Positions 25,235 to 33,621 of a DNA stretch of 64,000 nt are shown one piece after another. The DNA comes from Roseovarius mucosus. Its GTDB lineage: Bacteria; Pseudomonadota; Alphaproteobacteria; Rhodobacterales; Rhodobacteraceae. Each line of letters opens with the position of its first letter. The stretch's first letter is position 1. A model generated the notes under the pieces. It was not told where the DNA came from. It made no database searches and worked only from the letters and a program-made list of their open reading frames with translations. The translations under genes and the position numbers were made by a program. The DNA lies in contig NZ_CP020474.1 of assembly GCF_002080415.1 (NCBI RefSeq), positions 3,299,501 through 3,363,500 of the forward strand, given 5' to 3'.

Positions 25235-27871
25235 GGGCCTGTCGGAGCTGTTTTGCGCCTGCAACAGCGGCGCAAAATCGCTGCGCGCCTCTTGCAATAG
25301 CGCCTTTGCGGCGGGGACAAGTTCGCTGGTGCCCGGGTCTGTGCCCGCCCGTGCGAGGGTTTCCGCCTCTGACAGGGTTTCTGTCAATTCCTCCAATCCG
25401 ATGATGCCGGTCGATCCGACCGCCTTGTGGATGATCAACGCCTTGTCTTCAAGCGAGAGGTCCGTGTCGATCATCGCTGTAAACGCTGCTTCGGCATCGC
25501 TTAGGGTGGTGCGGACCAGACGCAGCGCGGTGTCGTGGCCCACCATTTCGCCCAGATCATGCAGCATCGTCGCGGCATCCCTGCTTTCGGCCAGAAGATC
25601 GTCGTCTACGCCGTCGCCTTCGCCTTCGCCTTCGTCCGGTGGCGTGACGTCTGGGATCACGTCGCGGCGGGTGTCGCGGATCGCACGGGCAAGGTGTTCC
25701 TGCCCAACGGGTTTGGTCAGGATATTGTCCATCGCAACCGCCTGTTCGTCGCCGGTATGCGCTCCGATGAGGGCGGTGACGCCGATGATCACAGCCTGCG
25801 CGGATGGCCCGCCAGAGGCGCGGATCATTTTGGCCGCTGTGGGCCCGTCCATCACCGGCATGGAGAAATCCATCAGGATCACGTCGAACGCTTGCGCCTG
25901 CGCCTTGTCCAGCGCCTCTTGACCATTGGTGGCTGTGTCTGGGCTATGGCCCATGCGCCGGACCATTTCGGTCATCAAGGTTAGGTTGATGTCATTGTCA
26001 TCAACCACGAGGATCCGCTTGGGGGTTTCGTGAATCGCGCGCTTCAAAGTCGAGAGGGCTGGCGCAGGCTGGTTCTGTGGTGCCTGTGACAGGCGCAGGG
26101 GGATCGTAAAGAAAAAGCGGCTGCCGACGCCCGGCGTGCTAAAGAGCCCGAGCGCGCCGCCCTGCCGTTCGATCGCAAGTTTGGCGATGGGCAGGCCCAG
26201 ACCGGTGCCCATTGCAGAATTCACCTCGCTGCGCCCCACAGTCTCGAAGCTCTCGAAAATGCGCTTCTGATCTTCGGGGGCAATGCCGATGCCGGTATCC
26301 TCGACCTCGACCGTCAGATCGAGATTGTCGGGGGCATGGCCACCCAGGCTGAGCCGTATGGAAATGACGCCGTTCTTGGTAAATTTGGCGGCATTTCCCG
26401 CCAGATTGTAAAGCGTGCGGGAAAAAGCATTGGGCAGCCCTTCCAGCCGGTGACTGTCAAAGTCGCCGTGGGTGATCAACTCGATCCTGTTTTGGGCTTT
26501 CTTGGCGAGTGGCTGCAATTCATCCACGATATCGGCAGCGATACGCGCGGGGTTGAACGGCACGGGCGTTTCCGTGCTCTCGCCCAGCCGGGTCAGTTCG
26601 AGCACATCATCCACTTGGACCAATGCGCGGGCGCTGCAATCGCGCGCAGTTTTGAGCAAGGCGCGATTTTCGGGATACATGTCGGTTTCGTTGATCAACG
26701 ACAACGAGGCCATCAATCCATGCAAGGGTGTGCGCATTTCGTGACTCATGGTCGCCAGAAACATGCTTTTGGCGCGGGCGGCCTGTTCGGCCTGAACCAG
26801 CGCGGCACGCAGGTTGGTTTCAGCTTCGACCTGTACCGAGATGTCGCGGATGAAGAGAATGACGATAGGATGACCCGAAATATCGTGATCCTCGACCATC
26901 GCGAAATCCACCGGGATCTCTCGCCCAACCGCGCTGCGGCAGGCGGCGACAAAAGGAGCCTTTTCGCGCGGCGCGAGGCCCTCAACGGTGTCACGCGGAA
27001 CGGTGGGATCAAAGATCAGGATGTCTTCGGCGCGCATGGTCTGCAAATCTTCGGCGGTATACCCCAAAAGCCGTTGCGCGCGCGCATTGCTATAGAGGAT
27101 GCGCGATTGTGGATCGGTCACGATAACCGCGTTCATGGTCGAATTGAACGCGGTCGAGAGCATGGCCGCGATGCGCCCGGTTTCCGCCGTGCGCCGCTCA
27201 AGCTCTCGCCAGAGACGCACTGCCAGAACGGCGCCGATGGCCATCAGACAAAAGAGCAACAGGGATTGGATGAAAAAGCGCACAAAGAGGCGCTGCTCCT
27301 CAACGCGTGCGCGCGAGGTTTCGATGGTGATCTCTTGGAGCCCTGCGACGGTGATGTCACGCACCATCGGATAGGTCGCATCAACGGCCGTACGAAAGGC
27401 CTCGAGTGCCTTTGGGTCATCCTCTTTGATTGCATCGATCCGGTTGGCCAGACGTTCGCGCGCGACCTTGAGCCGTTCAACCCGGTTCAAAAGGTCATCA
27501 GACACGGCCATGCGTTGAAGCGTCGCGGTGAAAATGTCCACCCGACTGTAAAAGATGTCAAACTCGCGCTTTACCTTGGTCAGTGTGTCCGATGTGAGGG
27601 GGGCGGTGATATCGGGCCGTGTCCCGAGAACCGCGTTGTCCAGGGTTTGCATGAGGCCCAAGTGATCCACCTCGAGCTGGGCCACGACCCAGCCGCCATT
27701 GTCGGTGTTGGCGGATCGAATGGCATCAAGGCGCTGCTGAAAGGCCATCGCGCTGACAAGCAGCGCGATGCTTGCAACCAGCATCAGGAACAGCAGAATC
27801 TGCGCCGATAGACGCTTGGTCGTATTAAAGACCTTATCGGGTCCAGCGCCTGTTGGTTGAGAGGTCAGCAC
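25220..27871 (-). CDS. Membrane-bound hybrid histidine kinase (PAS, HisKA, HATPase, REC, HPt)
   Basis: The 883-aa sensor has two membrane segments (about 24-45 and 205-226) enclosing a periplasmic helical domain, then a PAS domain (STMNAVIVTDPQSRILYSNA), HisKA with phospho-His H377 (MSHEMRTPLHG), an HATPase domain (GTGLGLPIAKLAIERQGGAL), a receiver (ILVVDDNDINLTLM, DVILMDFSMPVMDG) and a C-terminal HPt (IIHKAVGSTGIIGL). It carries all relay modules but no output domain, so it must act through another regulator. It starts with GTG 3 bases after a periplasmic molybdopterin-fold-like protein, which may sense for it. Although it lies inside the flagellar locus, it has neither a sigma-54 nor a FliA-type promoter that I can see. 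Confidence 0.9.
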   Translation of the reverse strand: MLTSQPTGAGPDKVFNTTKRLSAQILLFLMLVASIALLVSAMAFQQRLDAIRSANTDNGGWVVAQLEVDHLGLMQTLDNAVLGTRPDITAPLTSDTLTKVKREFDIFYSRVDIFTATLQRMAVSDDLLNRVERLKVARERLANRIDAIKEDDPKALEAFRTAVDATYPMVRDITVAGLQEITIETSRARVEEQRLFVRFFIQSLLLFCLMAIGAVLAVRLWRELERRTAETGRIAAMLSTAFNSTMNAVIVTDPQSRILYSNARAQRLLGYTAEDLQTMRAEDILIFDPTVPRDTVEGLAPREKAPFVAACRSAVGREIPVDFAMVEDHDISGHPIVILFIRDISVQVEAETNLRAALVQAEQAARAKSMFLATMSHEMRTPLHGLMASLSLINETDMYPENRALLKTARDCSARALVQVDDVLELTRLGESTETPVPFNPARIAADIVDELQPLAKKAQNRIELITHGDFDSHRLEGLPNAFSRTLYNLAGNAAKFTKNGVISIRLSLGGHAPDNLDLTVEVEDTGIGIAPEDQKRIFESFETVGRSEVNSAMGTGLGLPIAKLAIERQGGALGLFSTPGVGSRFFFTIPLRLSQAPQNQPAPALSTLKRAIHETPKRILVVDDNDINLTLMTEMVRRMGHSPDTATNGQEALDKAQAQAFDVILMDFSMPVMDGPTAAKMIRASGGPSAQAVIIGVTALIGAHTGDEQAVAMDNILTKPVGQEHLARAIRDTRRDVIPDVTPPDEGEGEGDGVDDDLLAESRDAATMLHDLGEMVGHDTALRLVRTTLSDAEAAFTAMIDTDLSLEDKALIIHKAVGSTGIIGLEELTETLSEAETLARAGTDPGTSELVPAAKALLQEARSDFAPLLQAQNSSDRPSETV

Positions 27872-27874
27872 GGG

Positions 27875-28369
27875 TCATTCCGCAAGAATGTCAATCTTGT
27901 TCAACTGCCAAACACTGAGGGTAAAATACTCTTCGCTCTGGTAGCGGGTGTCGGAATCATACGGGAAGACCAGCCAGAGCGGCCCTTTTTCTCGCACGGA
28001 AAAGGCGGCATCATCAATGCGCGCGGCAAGGATCGGCACGTTCTCTTCCAGCCGCGCCTCGGGGAAGGTCACGTTATAGTCGTTGATCGCATAGACGCGC
28101 AGAGTGCCCGGCGCGCTGCCCGCGGCATCAAGCACGGCCATAAGCGACGGACCAGAAAAGGTCTTGGGCGTGGTATCTGTCCAGATCGTTGTCGTCTCAA
28201 AGCTCTGCTGCGGCAAAGCGAGAAGATCCGCCTCGGTAAATGTCTTGGTCTGGCCACTGCGCAGGTCATTGACGGTCAAGATGACCTCGTCGGCGAAAGC
28301 AGGGCTTGCGACGGTCTGAGCAAGGCTAAGGCCAAGGGCTGCGAGGGTCAGAAAAAATCTACGGTTCAT
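27875..28369 (-). CDS. Periplasmic molybdopterin-oxidoreductase-fold-like protein
   Basis: The 164-aa precursor has a signal peptide (MNRRFFLTLAALGLSLAQTVASPAFA) and a domain resembling a shortened oxidoreductase molybdopterin-binding fold (VNDLRSGQTKTFTEADLLAL, then FSGPSLMAVLDAAG, LRVYAINDYNVTFP and GPLWLVFPYDSD). The cofactor-binding Cys of true sulfite-oxidase-family enzymes is not visible, so it may be a ligand-binding version. It is translationally linked to the kinase gene and could be its periplasmic sensing partner. An IS5-family element is inserted 85 bases upstream of its ATG and may have displaced its promoter. Confidence 0.72.
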   Translation of the reverse strand: MNRRFFLTLAALGLSLAQTVASPAFADEVILTVNDLRSGQTKTFTEADLLALPQQSFETTTIWTDTTPKTFSGPSLMAVLDAAGSAPGTLRVYAINDYNVTFPEARLEENVPILAARIDDAAFSVREKGPLWLVFPYDSDTRYQSEEYFTLSVWQLNKIDILAE

Positions 28370-28453
28370 TGTGTGTCTCTTTTGGATACCGGAACAGGGC
28401 TTGATCGCCTGCTGCGTTTTAACAGAGTTTTTGGATGAGGGGGCGCTATCTAA

Positions 28454-28471
28454 CAGGCTGCTGAAGAAGTC
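28454..28471 (+). repeat. Left terminal inverted repeat of the IS5-family element
   Basis: CAGGCTGCTGAAGAAGTC, matching the right end (29800-29817, opposite strand) at 17 of 18 positions. The target duplication CTAA lies directly outside. Confidence 0.88.
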
Positions 28472-28555
28472 AGCCTTGAAGGACGTTATTCTTCCCCCAC
28501 GGTTTGAAGGTGGCTCTTTGCGACTGCGGACGCCGGGTCGGGTTTGACCCCTTCG

Positions 28556-29740
28556 TCAGGGGGCAAGGAGTTTCGGTAGTCTGGCCAGATTGCAGGCTGC
28601 CATGGTCATTGTGAATTGGGCGCGGACCCTGTCGAGGCCGCGATGAACAGTCTGGGCCATGCCGCCCACGGTCTTGGCCCAGCCGAAGGGTTCCTCGATC
28701 TTCTTCCGGCGCCGCTGTGACAAGGCATAACCGGGATGCTGGGTGGTTCGCCCGTCGATTGCGGAACTCCGGGCCTTCTGCGCGACATGTGGCGTCACAA
28801 CCATGCGCCTGAGTGCGGCAACAAAGTTGGCGCTGTCATATCCCTTGTCTGCTCCAAGCGTCAGGCGCCGGGTCGAGCCAGGGGAGTGTCGGTTGATCAT
28901 CTCGAGGGCCGCCTTGCGCTCGCCGTAACCATCGGCATGGGTCAAATCGGCCTGCACGATCAGCCCGTTGCGGTTCTCCATCAGCGTATGTCCCATGAAG
29001 CACAATGTCGCCGCGGCACCCGGTGCTTTCTTGTAGAGACGGGCATCGGGGTCCGTCACAGAGATGTGGGTTGCGTTCGAGCGCTTCTGGCCCCGGAAGT
29101 TCACTGCGGCGTTGCGGATATGGCGGGGCGTGTCGGGCATCGGCTGCGTTTCTGTCTGCTGGGGCTGCGGTTCGGTGTTTGCGAAGGTCGCGTCGGCCGG
29201 TGGTGGCGGTCCGCCAGGATCATCGTCATGCGGTGGCGGCGCGCTGTTCCTGGGCTGAAAGCTCTTCATGGACGCCCACGCCTTGACCAAAGTGCCGTCT
29301 ACCGAGAAGTGTTCATCCGAGAGGAGCGGACGGACCTCCGGGTGCGCCAGGATCGCCGCCATCAGCTTGCGCGACATGTCGGTCGTCAGCAGCCGATCGC
29401 GGTTCTTGGTAAACACCGTAGGAACCCAGACCGGATCGTCGATGCCAAGGCCGACGAACCACCGAAACAGCAGGTTATAGTTCATCTGTTCCATCAGCTG
29501 CCGTTCCGAGCGGATCGAGAACAGGAGCTGAAGAAGGCTCGCACGGATCAGTCGCTCCGGCGCGATGGAGGGGCGGCCAAAATCGGTGTAGAGCGCGGCG
29601 AACTCGGCATCCAGGCTGGCCAGCGCGTCATTGACGACCCGACGGATCAACCGCAGCGGATGACGATCCGGAACCCGCTGCTCAAGATCAACATAGCTGA
29701 ACAGCGACCCGCTTGCCTCGTCCGTCCCACGCATCGCCAC
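28556..29740 (-). CDS. IS5-family transposase
   Basis: The 394-aa DDE transposase has the N-terminal DUF772-like region (DRHPLRLIRRVVNDALASLD, RLIRASLLQLLFSIRSERQL, FRWFVGLGIDDPVW), a catalytic Asp in DEHFSVDGTLVKAW, a Pro/Gln-rich insertion (about 170-215), a second Asp in LTLGADKGYDS and the Glu in RRKKIEEPFGWAK. It fills the element and appears intact. Confidence 0.92.
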   Translation of the reverse strand: MAMRGTDEASGSLFSYVDLEQRVPDRHPLRLIRRVVNDALASLDAEFAALYTDFGRPSIAPERLIRASLLQLLFSIRSERQLMEQMNYNLLFRWFVGLGIDDPVWVPTVFTKNRDRLLTTDMSRKLMAAILAHPEVRPLLSDEHFSVDGTLVKAWASMKSFQPRNSAPPPHDDDPGGPPPPADATFANTEPQPQQTETQPMPDTPRHIRNAAVNFRGQKRSNATHISVTDPDARLYKKAPGAAATLCFMGHTLMENRNGLIVQADLTHADGYGERKAALEMINRHSPGSTRRLTLGADKGYDSANFVAALRRMVVTPHVAQKARSSAIDGRTTQHPGYALSQRRRKKIEEPFGWAKTVGGMAQTVHRGLDRVRAQFTMTMAACNLARLPKLLAP

Positions 29741-29799
29741 CTCCTGCTGCCGCTGCCATGCCGGAAGTGAATCATGTTCTCATAACCGCGTCGAGGGCC

Positions 29800-29817
29800 G
29801 ACTTTTTCAGCAGCCTG
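29800..29817 (-). repeat. Right terminal inverted repeat of the IS5-family element
   Basis: On the minus strand this reads CAGGCTGCTGAAAAAGTC, one mismatch from the left end. The second CTAA copy begins at 29818. Confidence 0.88.
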
Positions 29818-29966
29818 CTAAAGGTATCGAGATATCTAAAGATAGTAACGCCTGACAAAAGTGTAGCGAAATCAACGCATACACTGTTCAGGGGGTGTCT
29901 CACATAAACGTGAGTTTTATTCCTATGTTTACTTCTGCGCCCAAGACTTGAGCGGTCGACGTAACG

Positions 29967-30551
29967 TCACATGATCGGCATGACGCGCACACCTTGGGCG
30001 ATGCGACGTGCCCAGTTGGTGATATGCGGCTCGAATCGTTGGCGGGCATCGGGCAGGGCGGCGATCAGGACCATGATCGCGCGTTCGCGCCCGTCCTGAG
30101 GGGCCTTAAGACCAAGCCGCGCATGCTGCCATAGACCATCACTGAAACACACTTCGCCATCGCGGTCTTGCAACAGCCGGGCCGACCATTTGATGCCGAG
30201 CGTATCAAAGGCCATGTCATAGGGCGGTTGCTGCGCTGTCTGTGTCCGCACCGCATGGGTCATCAGGAAATCAAAGAGGACATCGGGATCAAGCAAGAGA
30301 ATATCCGACCCCACCTCGATCCAGCCATCGGCAATGCGCCGGTCGAGTGCGCACCATTCCTGCTGGCCTTGGGCACGAAAGGCGAGGCGTTCGCCCTCGC
30401 CATTCGCTTCGGCGATCTCGTAGGTTCGCGCGCCCAGCGTGAGCAATGCAAAGGGGGCACTTGCACTACAGACATGGCCATGGCTCGCGCAGCGAGGGCG
30501 GCAATCGGCGCGGGGGGCAACGGTGTCAGTCATGAATGTTTGGCTGTGCAT
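29967..30551 (-). CDS. Unknown protein behind a FliA-type promoter
   Basis: This 194-aa soluble protein is not one I recognise. The N-terminus is Cys-rich (DCRPRCASHGHVCSAS), followed by beta-rich sequence (ALLTLGARTYEIAEANGE) and a C-terminal helical part (IMVLIAALPDARQRFEPH). The Cys/His cluster could bind a metal. A sigma-28-like promoter lies on its strand about 40 bases upstream, so it is probably a late flagellar gene. It is divergent from the sigma-54-driven MotF-like gene. The first ATG has a GAGAG site; a second in-frame ATG at 30533 is possible. Confidence 0.65.
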   Translation of the reverse strand: MHSQTFMTDTVAPRADCRPRCASHGHVCSASAPFALLTLGARTYEIAEANGEGERLAFRAQGQQEWCALDRRIADGWIEVGSDILLLDPDVLFDFLMTHAVRTQTAQQPPYDMAFDTLGIKWSARLLQDRDGEVCFSDGLWQHARLGLKAPQDGRERAIMVLIAALPDARQRFEPHITNWARRIAQGVRVMPIM

Positions 30552-30587
30552 ATGCGGCTCTCGATCTTGGGTCCGGGTCTAGCTGTG

Positions 30588-30615
30588 TCAACGACAGACC
30601 TTGGGGGAATGTTAG
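30588..30615 (-). promoter_or_regulatory. Sigma-28 (FliA) type promoter of the unknown 194-aa gene
   Basis: On the minus strand: CTAA (30615-30612), 16 bases, then GTCGTTGA (from 30595). The start point would be near 30582, about 30 bases before the ATG at 30551. It lies 9 bases from the divergent sigma-54 promoter at 30624. Confidence 0.6.
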
Positions 30616-30623
30616 CGGTGCAC

Positions 30624-30640
30624 TTGGCATGAACCCTGCA
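30624..30640 (+). promoter_or_regulatory. Sigma-54 promoter of the MotF-like gene
   Basis: TTGGCAT-GAACC-CTGCA: -24 TGGCAT and -12 CTGCA, one base each from ideal, with correct spacing. The start would be near 30650, about 45 bases upstream of the ATG at 30696. Confidence 0.7.
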
Positions 30641-30695
30641 CGCTAGGGCCAAGGCCGGGCCCCCCGGCAATCCGCAACATCCAAAGGATTCCCGC

Positions 30696-31388
30696 ATGAG
30701 CACCCCCCCGACCGAGCTGGAAAACAGCATTCAACTGGCGCTGGAGGCGGCAACCGCCGCCAATGACAGCGCCGAGGACGTGGCGCGCGTATCCACCGAG
30801 ACATTGGCCGCCGCCGCGCGGCTGGATAAATTCGCCAAGGGCATGAAGCCGCTTTTGTTCGGTGTGGTGGCTGCGGCGGTGCTGTGTGTTGCACTGGCAG
30901 GGTTGGTCTATCTGCGGACCCTCTCGGATATGCGCACTGCAACGGCGACGCAGATCGAGGCTTTGACTGTGTTCTCAAAATCCGTGGGGGATTTACAGGC
31001 ACAGCTTGAGACCTTGGGGGATATGTCGGCGCAGGTTGCGGCGATTGAGGCGGCACAAACCGCAGGGCTTGAGCGGCTGGAGGCGGCTATGACCGCCGAG
31101 ACCGCACGTCTGGCCGAGGCCATATCCGGCACCGAAGACCCGGCTGCGCCGCAGATGCTGCGCGGCTTGGTGGACCGGATCGAGGCCAGCCATGGCGAAA
31201 CACGAGATGCCTTTGCCAAGGGTCTGTCGGATCTGCAACTGGCCATGACGCGCATGTTGGCCGAGCGGGCGCAAGTGGCCCAACCTGTCACCCAAAGCGC
31301 TGCGGCCCCTGCCAAGCCTGTCGCCAAGCCCCCCGCCCGCAAAAAACCACAGGCCCGGGCCGAGCCGAATCCCTTTGGCTTTCCCTAG
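30696..31388 (+). CDS. Bitopic membrane protein with periplasmic coiled coil (MotF-like candidate)
   Basis: The 230-aa protein has an acidic/Ala-rich cytoplasmic N-terminus of about 50 residues, one membrane segment (about 53-75, LLFGVVAAAVLCVALAGLVY), a long helical, heptad-like region (about 80-200) and a Pro/Lys-rich tail ending PNPFGFP. R. sphaeroides MotF is a single-pass protein essential for motor rotation; as I recall, it is encoded next to rpoN2 and fliC, the same neighbours as here. That suggests homology, but I cannot align the two. A good AAGGAT site precedes the ATG, and the upstream sigma-54 promoter supports a flagellar role. It is followed by a PDZ-like gene. Confidence 0.7.
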   Translation: MSTPPTELENSIQLALEAATAANDSAEDVARVSTETLAAAARLDKFAKGMKPLLFGVVAAAVLCVALAGLVYLRTLSDMRTATATQIEALTVFSKSVGDLQAQLETLGDMSAQVAAIEAAQTAGLERLEAAMTAETARLAEAISGTEDPAAPQMLRGLVDRIEASHGETRDAFAKGLSDLQLAMTRMLAERAQVAQPVTQSAAAPAKPVAKPPARKKPQARAEPNPFGFP

Positions 31389-31400
31389 GAGGCTCGGTGG

Positions 31401-32099
31401 ATGAGCCTTTCTGATCCATCTCCTCGCGCCAGTGCGCTCGCGCTGGCGTCGGTCAATCCGCAAGGAAAGGCGCTGGGCTTGCGGCCCGGTGACATCCTGA
31501 TGCGGGTGGACGGGCACGCGGTCGACGGCAAAACCAAGGATATTCAGGCGCTGTTCCGCGAACACCCCGATCGTGCGCGCGCGCTGTGGATCTGGCGGGA
31601 CGGACAGGTTTGGCCGGTTCTGGGGCGCAGCGCCATTCTGGGACGTTGGCGCGTGATGCCAAAGCCCGAGGTGATCGTCACCCTGCCGGATCACAGCCCG
31701 ACGGACCGGATGCAAAACTTTGACGTGATGATTGGCCCGGACGAGACCTATGATGCGCAGCCCCGGACGCCGTCGGTTGTCGCGCTCTTGCCGCCGCTTT
31801 ACATGATCCAGATGCGCCTCTGGACGCCACTCATCCTATGGGCGGCCTTGACGCTGGTCTCTGTGCCCTTGGGATGGATCGCTGGGGCAGCGCTTCAGAT
31901 GCTTATCTGCGTCTATTTCTGGCGTGCGGCGCCGATGCTGGTGCGCACGGATCGCATGGCGCGGGGCTTTCGCCTATGGCGGGTCATCGCGGCACGCTCA
32001 GAGCGTGAATTGCATCGGCAGATGACCACGCTGGCACCAGACTTGCGGTTTGTACACGCGCCAGTGCGGTCGGTGCCAAAGCCTGTCGAGGCGCGCTGA
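31401..32099 (+). CDS. PDZ-like N-terminal domain with membrane helices, flagellar operon
   Basis: The first 85 residues look like a PDZ fold (ALASVNPQGKALGLRPGDIL, then MRVDGHAVDGKTKDIQALF). After a polar linker, two membrane segments follow (about 131-155 and 157-175, LWTPLILWAALTLVSVPLGW onward), then a basic cytoplasmic tail. There is no protease or other catalytic domain. A perfect AGGAGG site precedes the ATG and the gene is 12 bases after the MotF-like gene, so both share one sigma-54 promoter. I do not know the family; it may help assemble or hold the partner protein. It converges with rpoN. Confidence 0.65.
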   Translation: MSLSDPSPRASALALASVNPQGKALGLRPGDILMRVDGHAVDGKTKDIQALFREHPDRARALWIWRDGQVWPVLGRSAILGRWRVMPKPEVIVTLPDHSPTDRMQNFDVMIGPDETYDAQPRTPSVVALLPPLYMIQMRLWTPLILWAALTLVSVPLGWIAGAALQMLICVYFWRAAPMLVRTDRMARGFRLWRVIAARSERELHRQMTTLAPDLRFVHAPVRSVPKPVEAR

Positions 32100-32114
32100 C
32101 GCCCCGACCGTTCC

Positions 32115-33437
32115 TTACATGCCGTTCAGCTTGCCCTGACGCTTGCGCTGAAAAGACGAGGGGATATGCAGCATGTCGCGGTATTTTGCGACCGTGCGGC
32201 GGGCAAGAACCGGACCATCGGCGCTGATCATCTGGGCGATGGCATCGTCACTCAGCGGATTGGTGGGGTCTTCACCCGCGACCATCTTTTGAATGCGATA
32301 ACGCACAGCGGCGGCAGAGGCCCCGCCTTCGCCATCAGCATCCCCGGCGAGAGCGGTGCTGAAGAACCGCTTGAGGCCCATGGTGCCTTGCGGGGTGACC
32401 ATCAGGATGCCCGTGGTCACGCGGCTGACGGTGCTTTCATGCACGCCAATCGCCTGCGCCACATCGGCCAGTGTCATCGGCGCGATCTTGGCGGGGCCAT
32501 GTTCGAGAAACGCAGCCTGACGGCGCACGATTTCGGCCCCTACGGCAAGGGCGGTCTGATTGCGATGCTCGACCGCGCGGCGCAGCCAGCGGGCGACGCC
32601 AAGACGCTCTCCGACATATTCACGGGCGCGTTTGTCTTGGGTTGCGACGGCGGCGCTTTCCTCGTCGACCAGCACGGCGGGCAGGGTCGAGCGGTTGAGT
32701 TCAACCTTCCAGCCTGATGCGCCACGGCTGACGATCAGATCGGGCTCGCGCTCGACCAGATTGGCGAGGTGGAAATCAGCGCCGGGTTTGGGGTTGAGGC
32801 TGCGCAGTTGTTTCAGCGTCGCGCGCAGGTCGTCCATGGTGCAGGCGCAAACACGGGCCAGACCAGTAAGATCAGCGGCCGCAAGACGCGGCAGATTGTT
32901 GAGCACGGCGCGAAAAAGCGGCGTCATCAGCCCCTGATCCTCGGCTTGAAGGGCCAGACATTCGGCGAGGGTGCGGGCAAAGAGGCCAGCAGGCTCGACC
33001 GCCTGTACCGCGTGCAGCATATGTTCGGCCTCGGTCATATCGAGGGCGCAGGCAAAGGCGATCTCTTCCAGCGGTTCACCCAACCAGCCATTCTCGTCGA
33101 GGGCTTCTAGAAAGCGATCCGCGATCAGACGGTCTTGGGTAGAATTGAACATGAGGTCGAACTGGGCCGCGACATGCGCATAGAGCGAGAGCGGGTGATC
33201 GGCGATACGCCCGGTCGCGTCATCGGCATCCGCTCCTTTGCCGCCAACATGCGGCAGGCTGGGCAGGGCGCGTTCAGAGCGGGCCACCTCGATAAAGGGA
33301 TTTTCCTCGGCTTCTTGCTCGATATAGCGTTGCAAGTCGGTGTTGGACAGTTGCAGCAGGGCAATCGCCTGTTGCATGTGGCCGGTCATCACAAGCCCCT
33401 GAGTCTGGGCGGCGCGCTGAGAAATTTGCAGGTTCAT
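32115..33437 (-). CDS. rpoN: Sigma-54 factor RpoN (flagellar copy)
   Basis: The 440-aa protein has the Gln/Leu-rich activator region I (QGLVMTGHMQQAIALLQLSN), the core-binding domain (residues about 70-250) and the C-terminal DNA-binding domain with HTH (LADVAQAIGVHESTVSRVTT) and the RpoN box ARRTVAKYR. R. sphaeroides has several RpoN copies, one of which (RpoN2) serves only flagellar genes and lies in the flagellar locus. This gene fits that copy, and eight matching promoters surround it. A GGAG site precedes the ATG. I cannot see from this window whether a nitrogen-fixation or housekeeping copy exists elsewhere. Confidence 0.92.
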   Translation of the reverse strand: MNLQISQRAAQTQGLVMTGHMQQAIALLQLSNTDLQRYIEQEAEENPFIEVARSERALPSLPHVGGKGADADDATGRIADHPLSLYAHVAAQFDLMFNSTQDRLIADRFLEALDENGWLGEPLEEIAFACALDMTEAEHMLHAVQAVEPAGLFARTLAECLALQAEDQGLMTPLFRAVLNNLPRLAAADLTGLARVCACTMDDLRATLKQLRSLNPKPGADFHLANLVEREPDLIVSRGASGWKVELNRSTLPAVLVDEESAAVATQDKRAREYVGERLGVARWLRRAVEHRNQTALAVGAEIVRRQAAFLEHGPAKIAPMTLADVAQAIGVHESTVSRVTTGILMVTPQGTMGLKRFFSTALAGDADGEGGASAAAVRYRIQKMVAGEDPTNPLSDDAIAQMISADGPVLARRTVAKYRDMLHIPSSFQRKRQGKLNGM

Positions 33438-33564
33438 CGATTTTTCTCCAATCTCGTGCTTAAATACCTATCTGGCCTGCCGTTAGACTGAAGACTCGGA
33501 ATTCGACGCTTTGGACGGTGTCGATCCATTGACGGAAAAACCTTCTAACCCCCTTTGATTAAAA

Positions 33565-33594
33565 TGAAAAAACCCCAACGATACCGTTGGGGTT
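33565..33594 (-). terminator. Intrinsic terminator of fliC
   Basis: A perfect 10-bp stem AACCCCAACG / CGTTGGGGTT (33571-33594) with a 4-base loop is followed on the minus strand by six T residues. It lies 27 bases after the fliC stop and separates fliC from rpoN. Confidence 0.9.
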
Positions 33595-33621
33595 CTTTCG
33601 ATACTGTCGAGATTTCGACGT

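Larger units (their letters stand above)
28454..29817 (-). mobile_element. IS5-family insertion sequence with intact ends
   Basis: The 1364-bp element is bounded by 18-bp terminal inverted repeats CAGGCTGCTGAAGAAGTC (28454-28471) and its complement with one mismatch (29800-29817). It is flanked by a 4-bp direct repeat CTAA (28450-28453 and 29818-29821), which matches the YTAR target preference known for IS5. It encodes one full-length transposase. Intact ends and target duplication indicate a recent insertion. Confidence 0.9.

Noticed and set aside
26336..27811. 491-aa plus-strand frame opposite the hybrid kinase
   Set aside because: The minus-strand kinase has all conserved motifs; the plus frame has none.
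28736..29770. 344-aa plus-strand frame in the IS
   Set aside because: Antisense to an intact DDE transposase.
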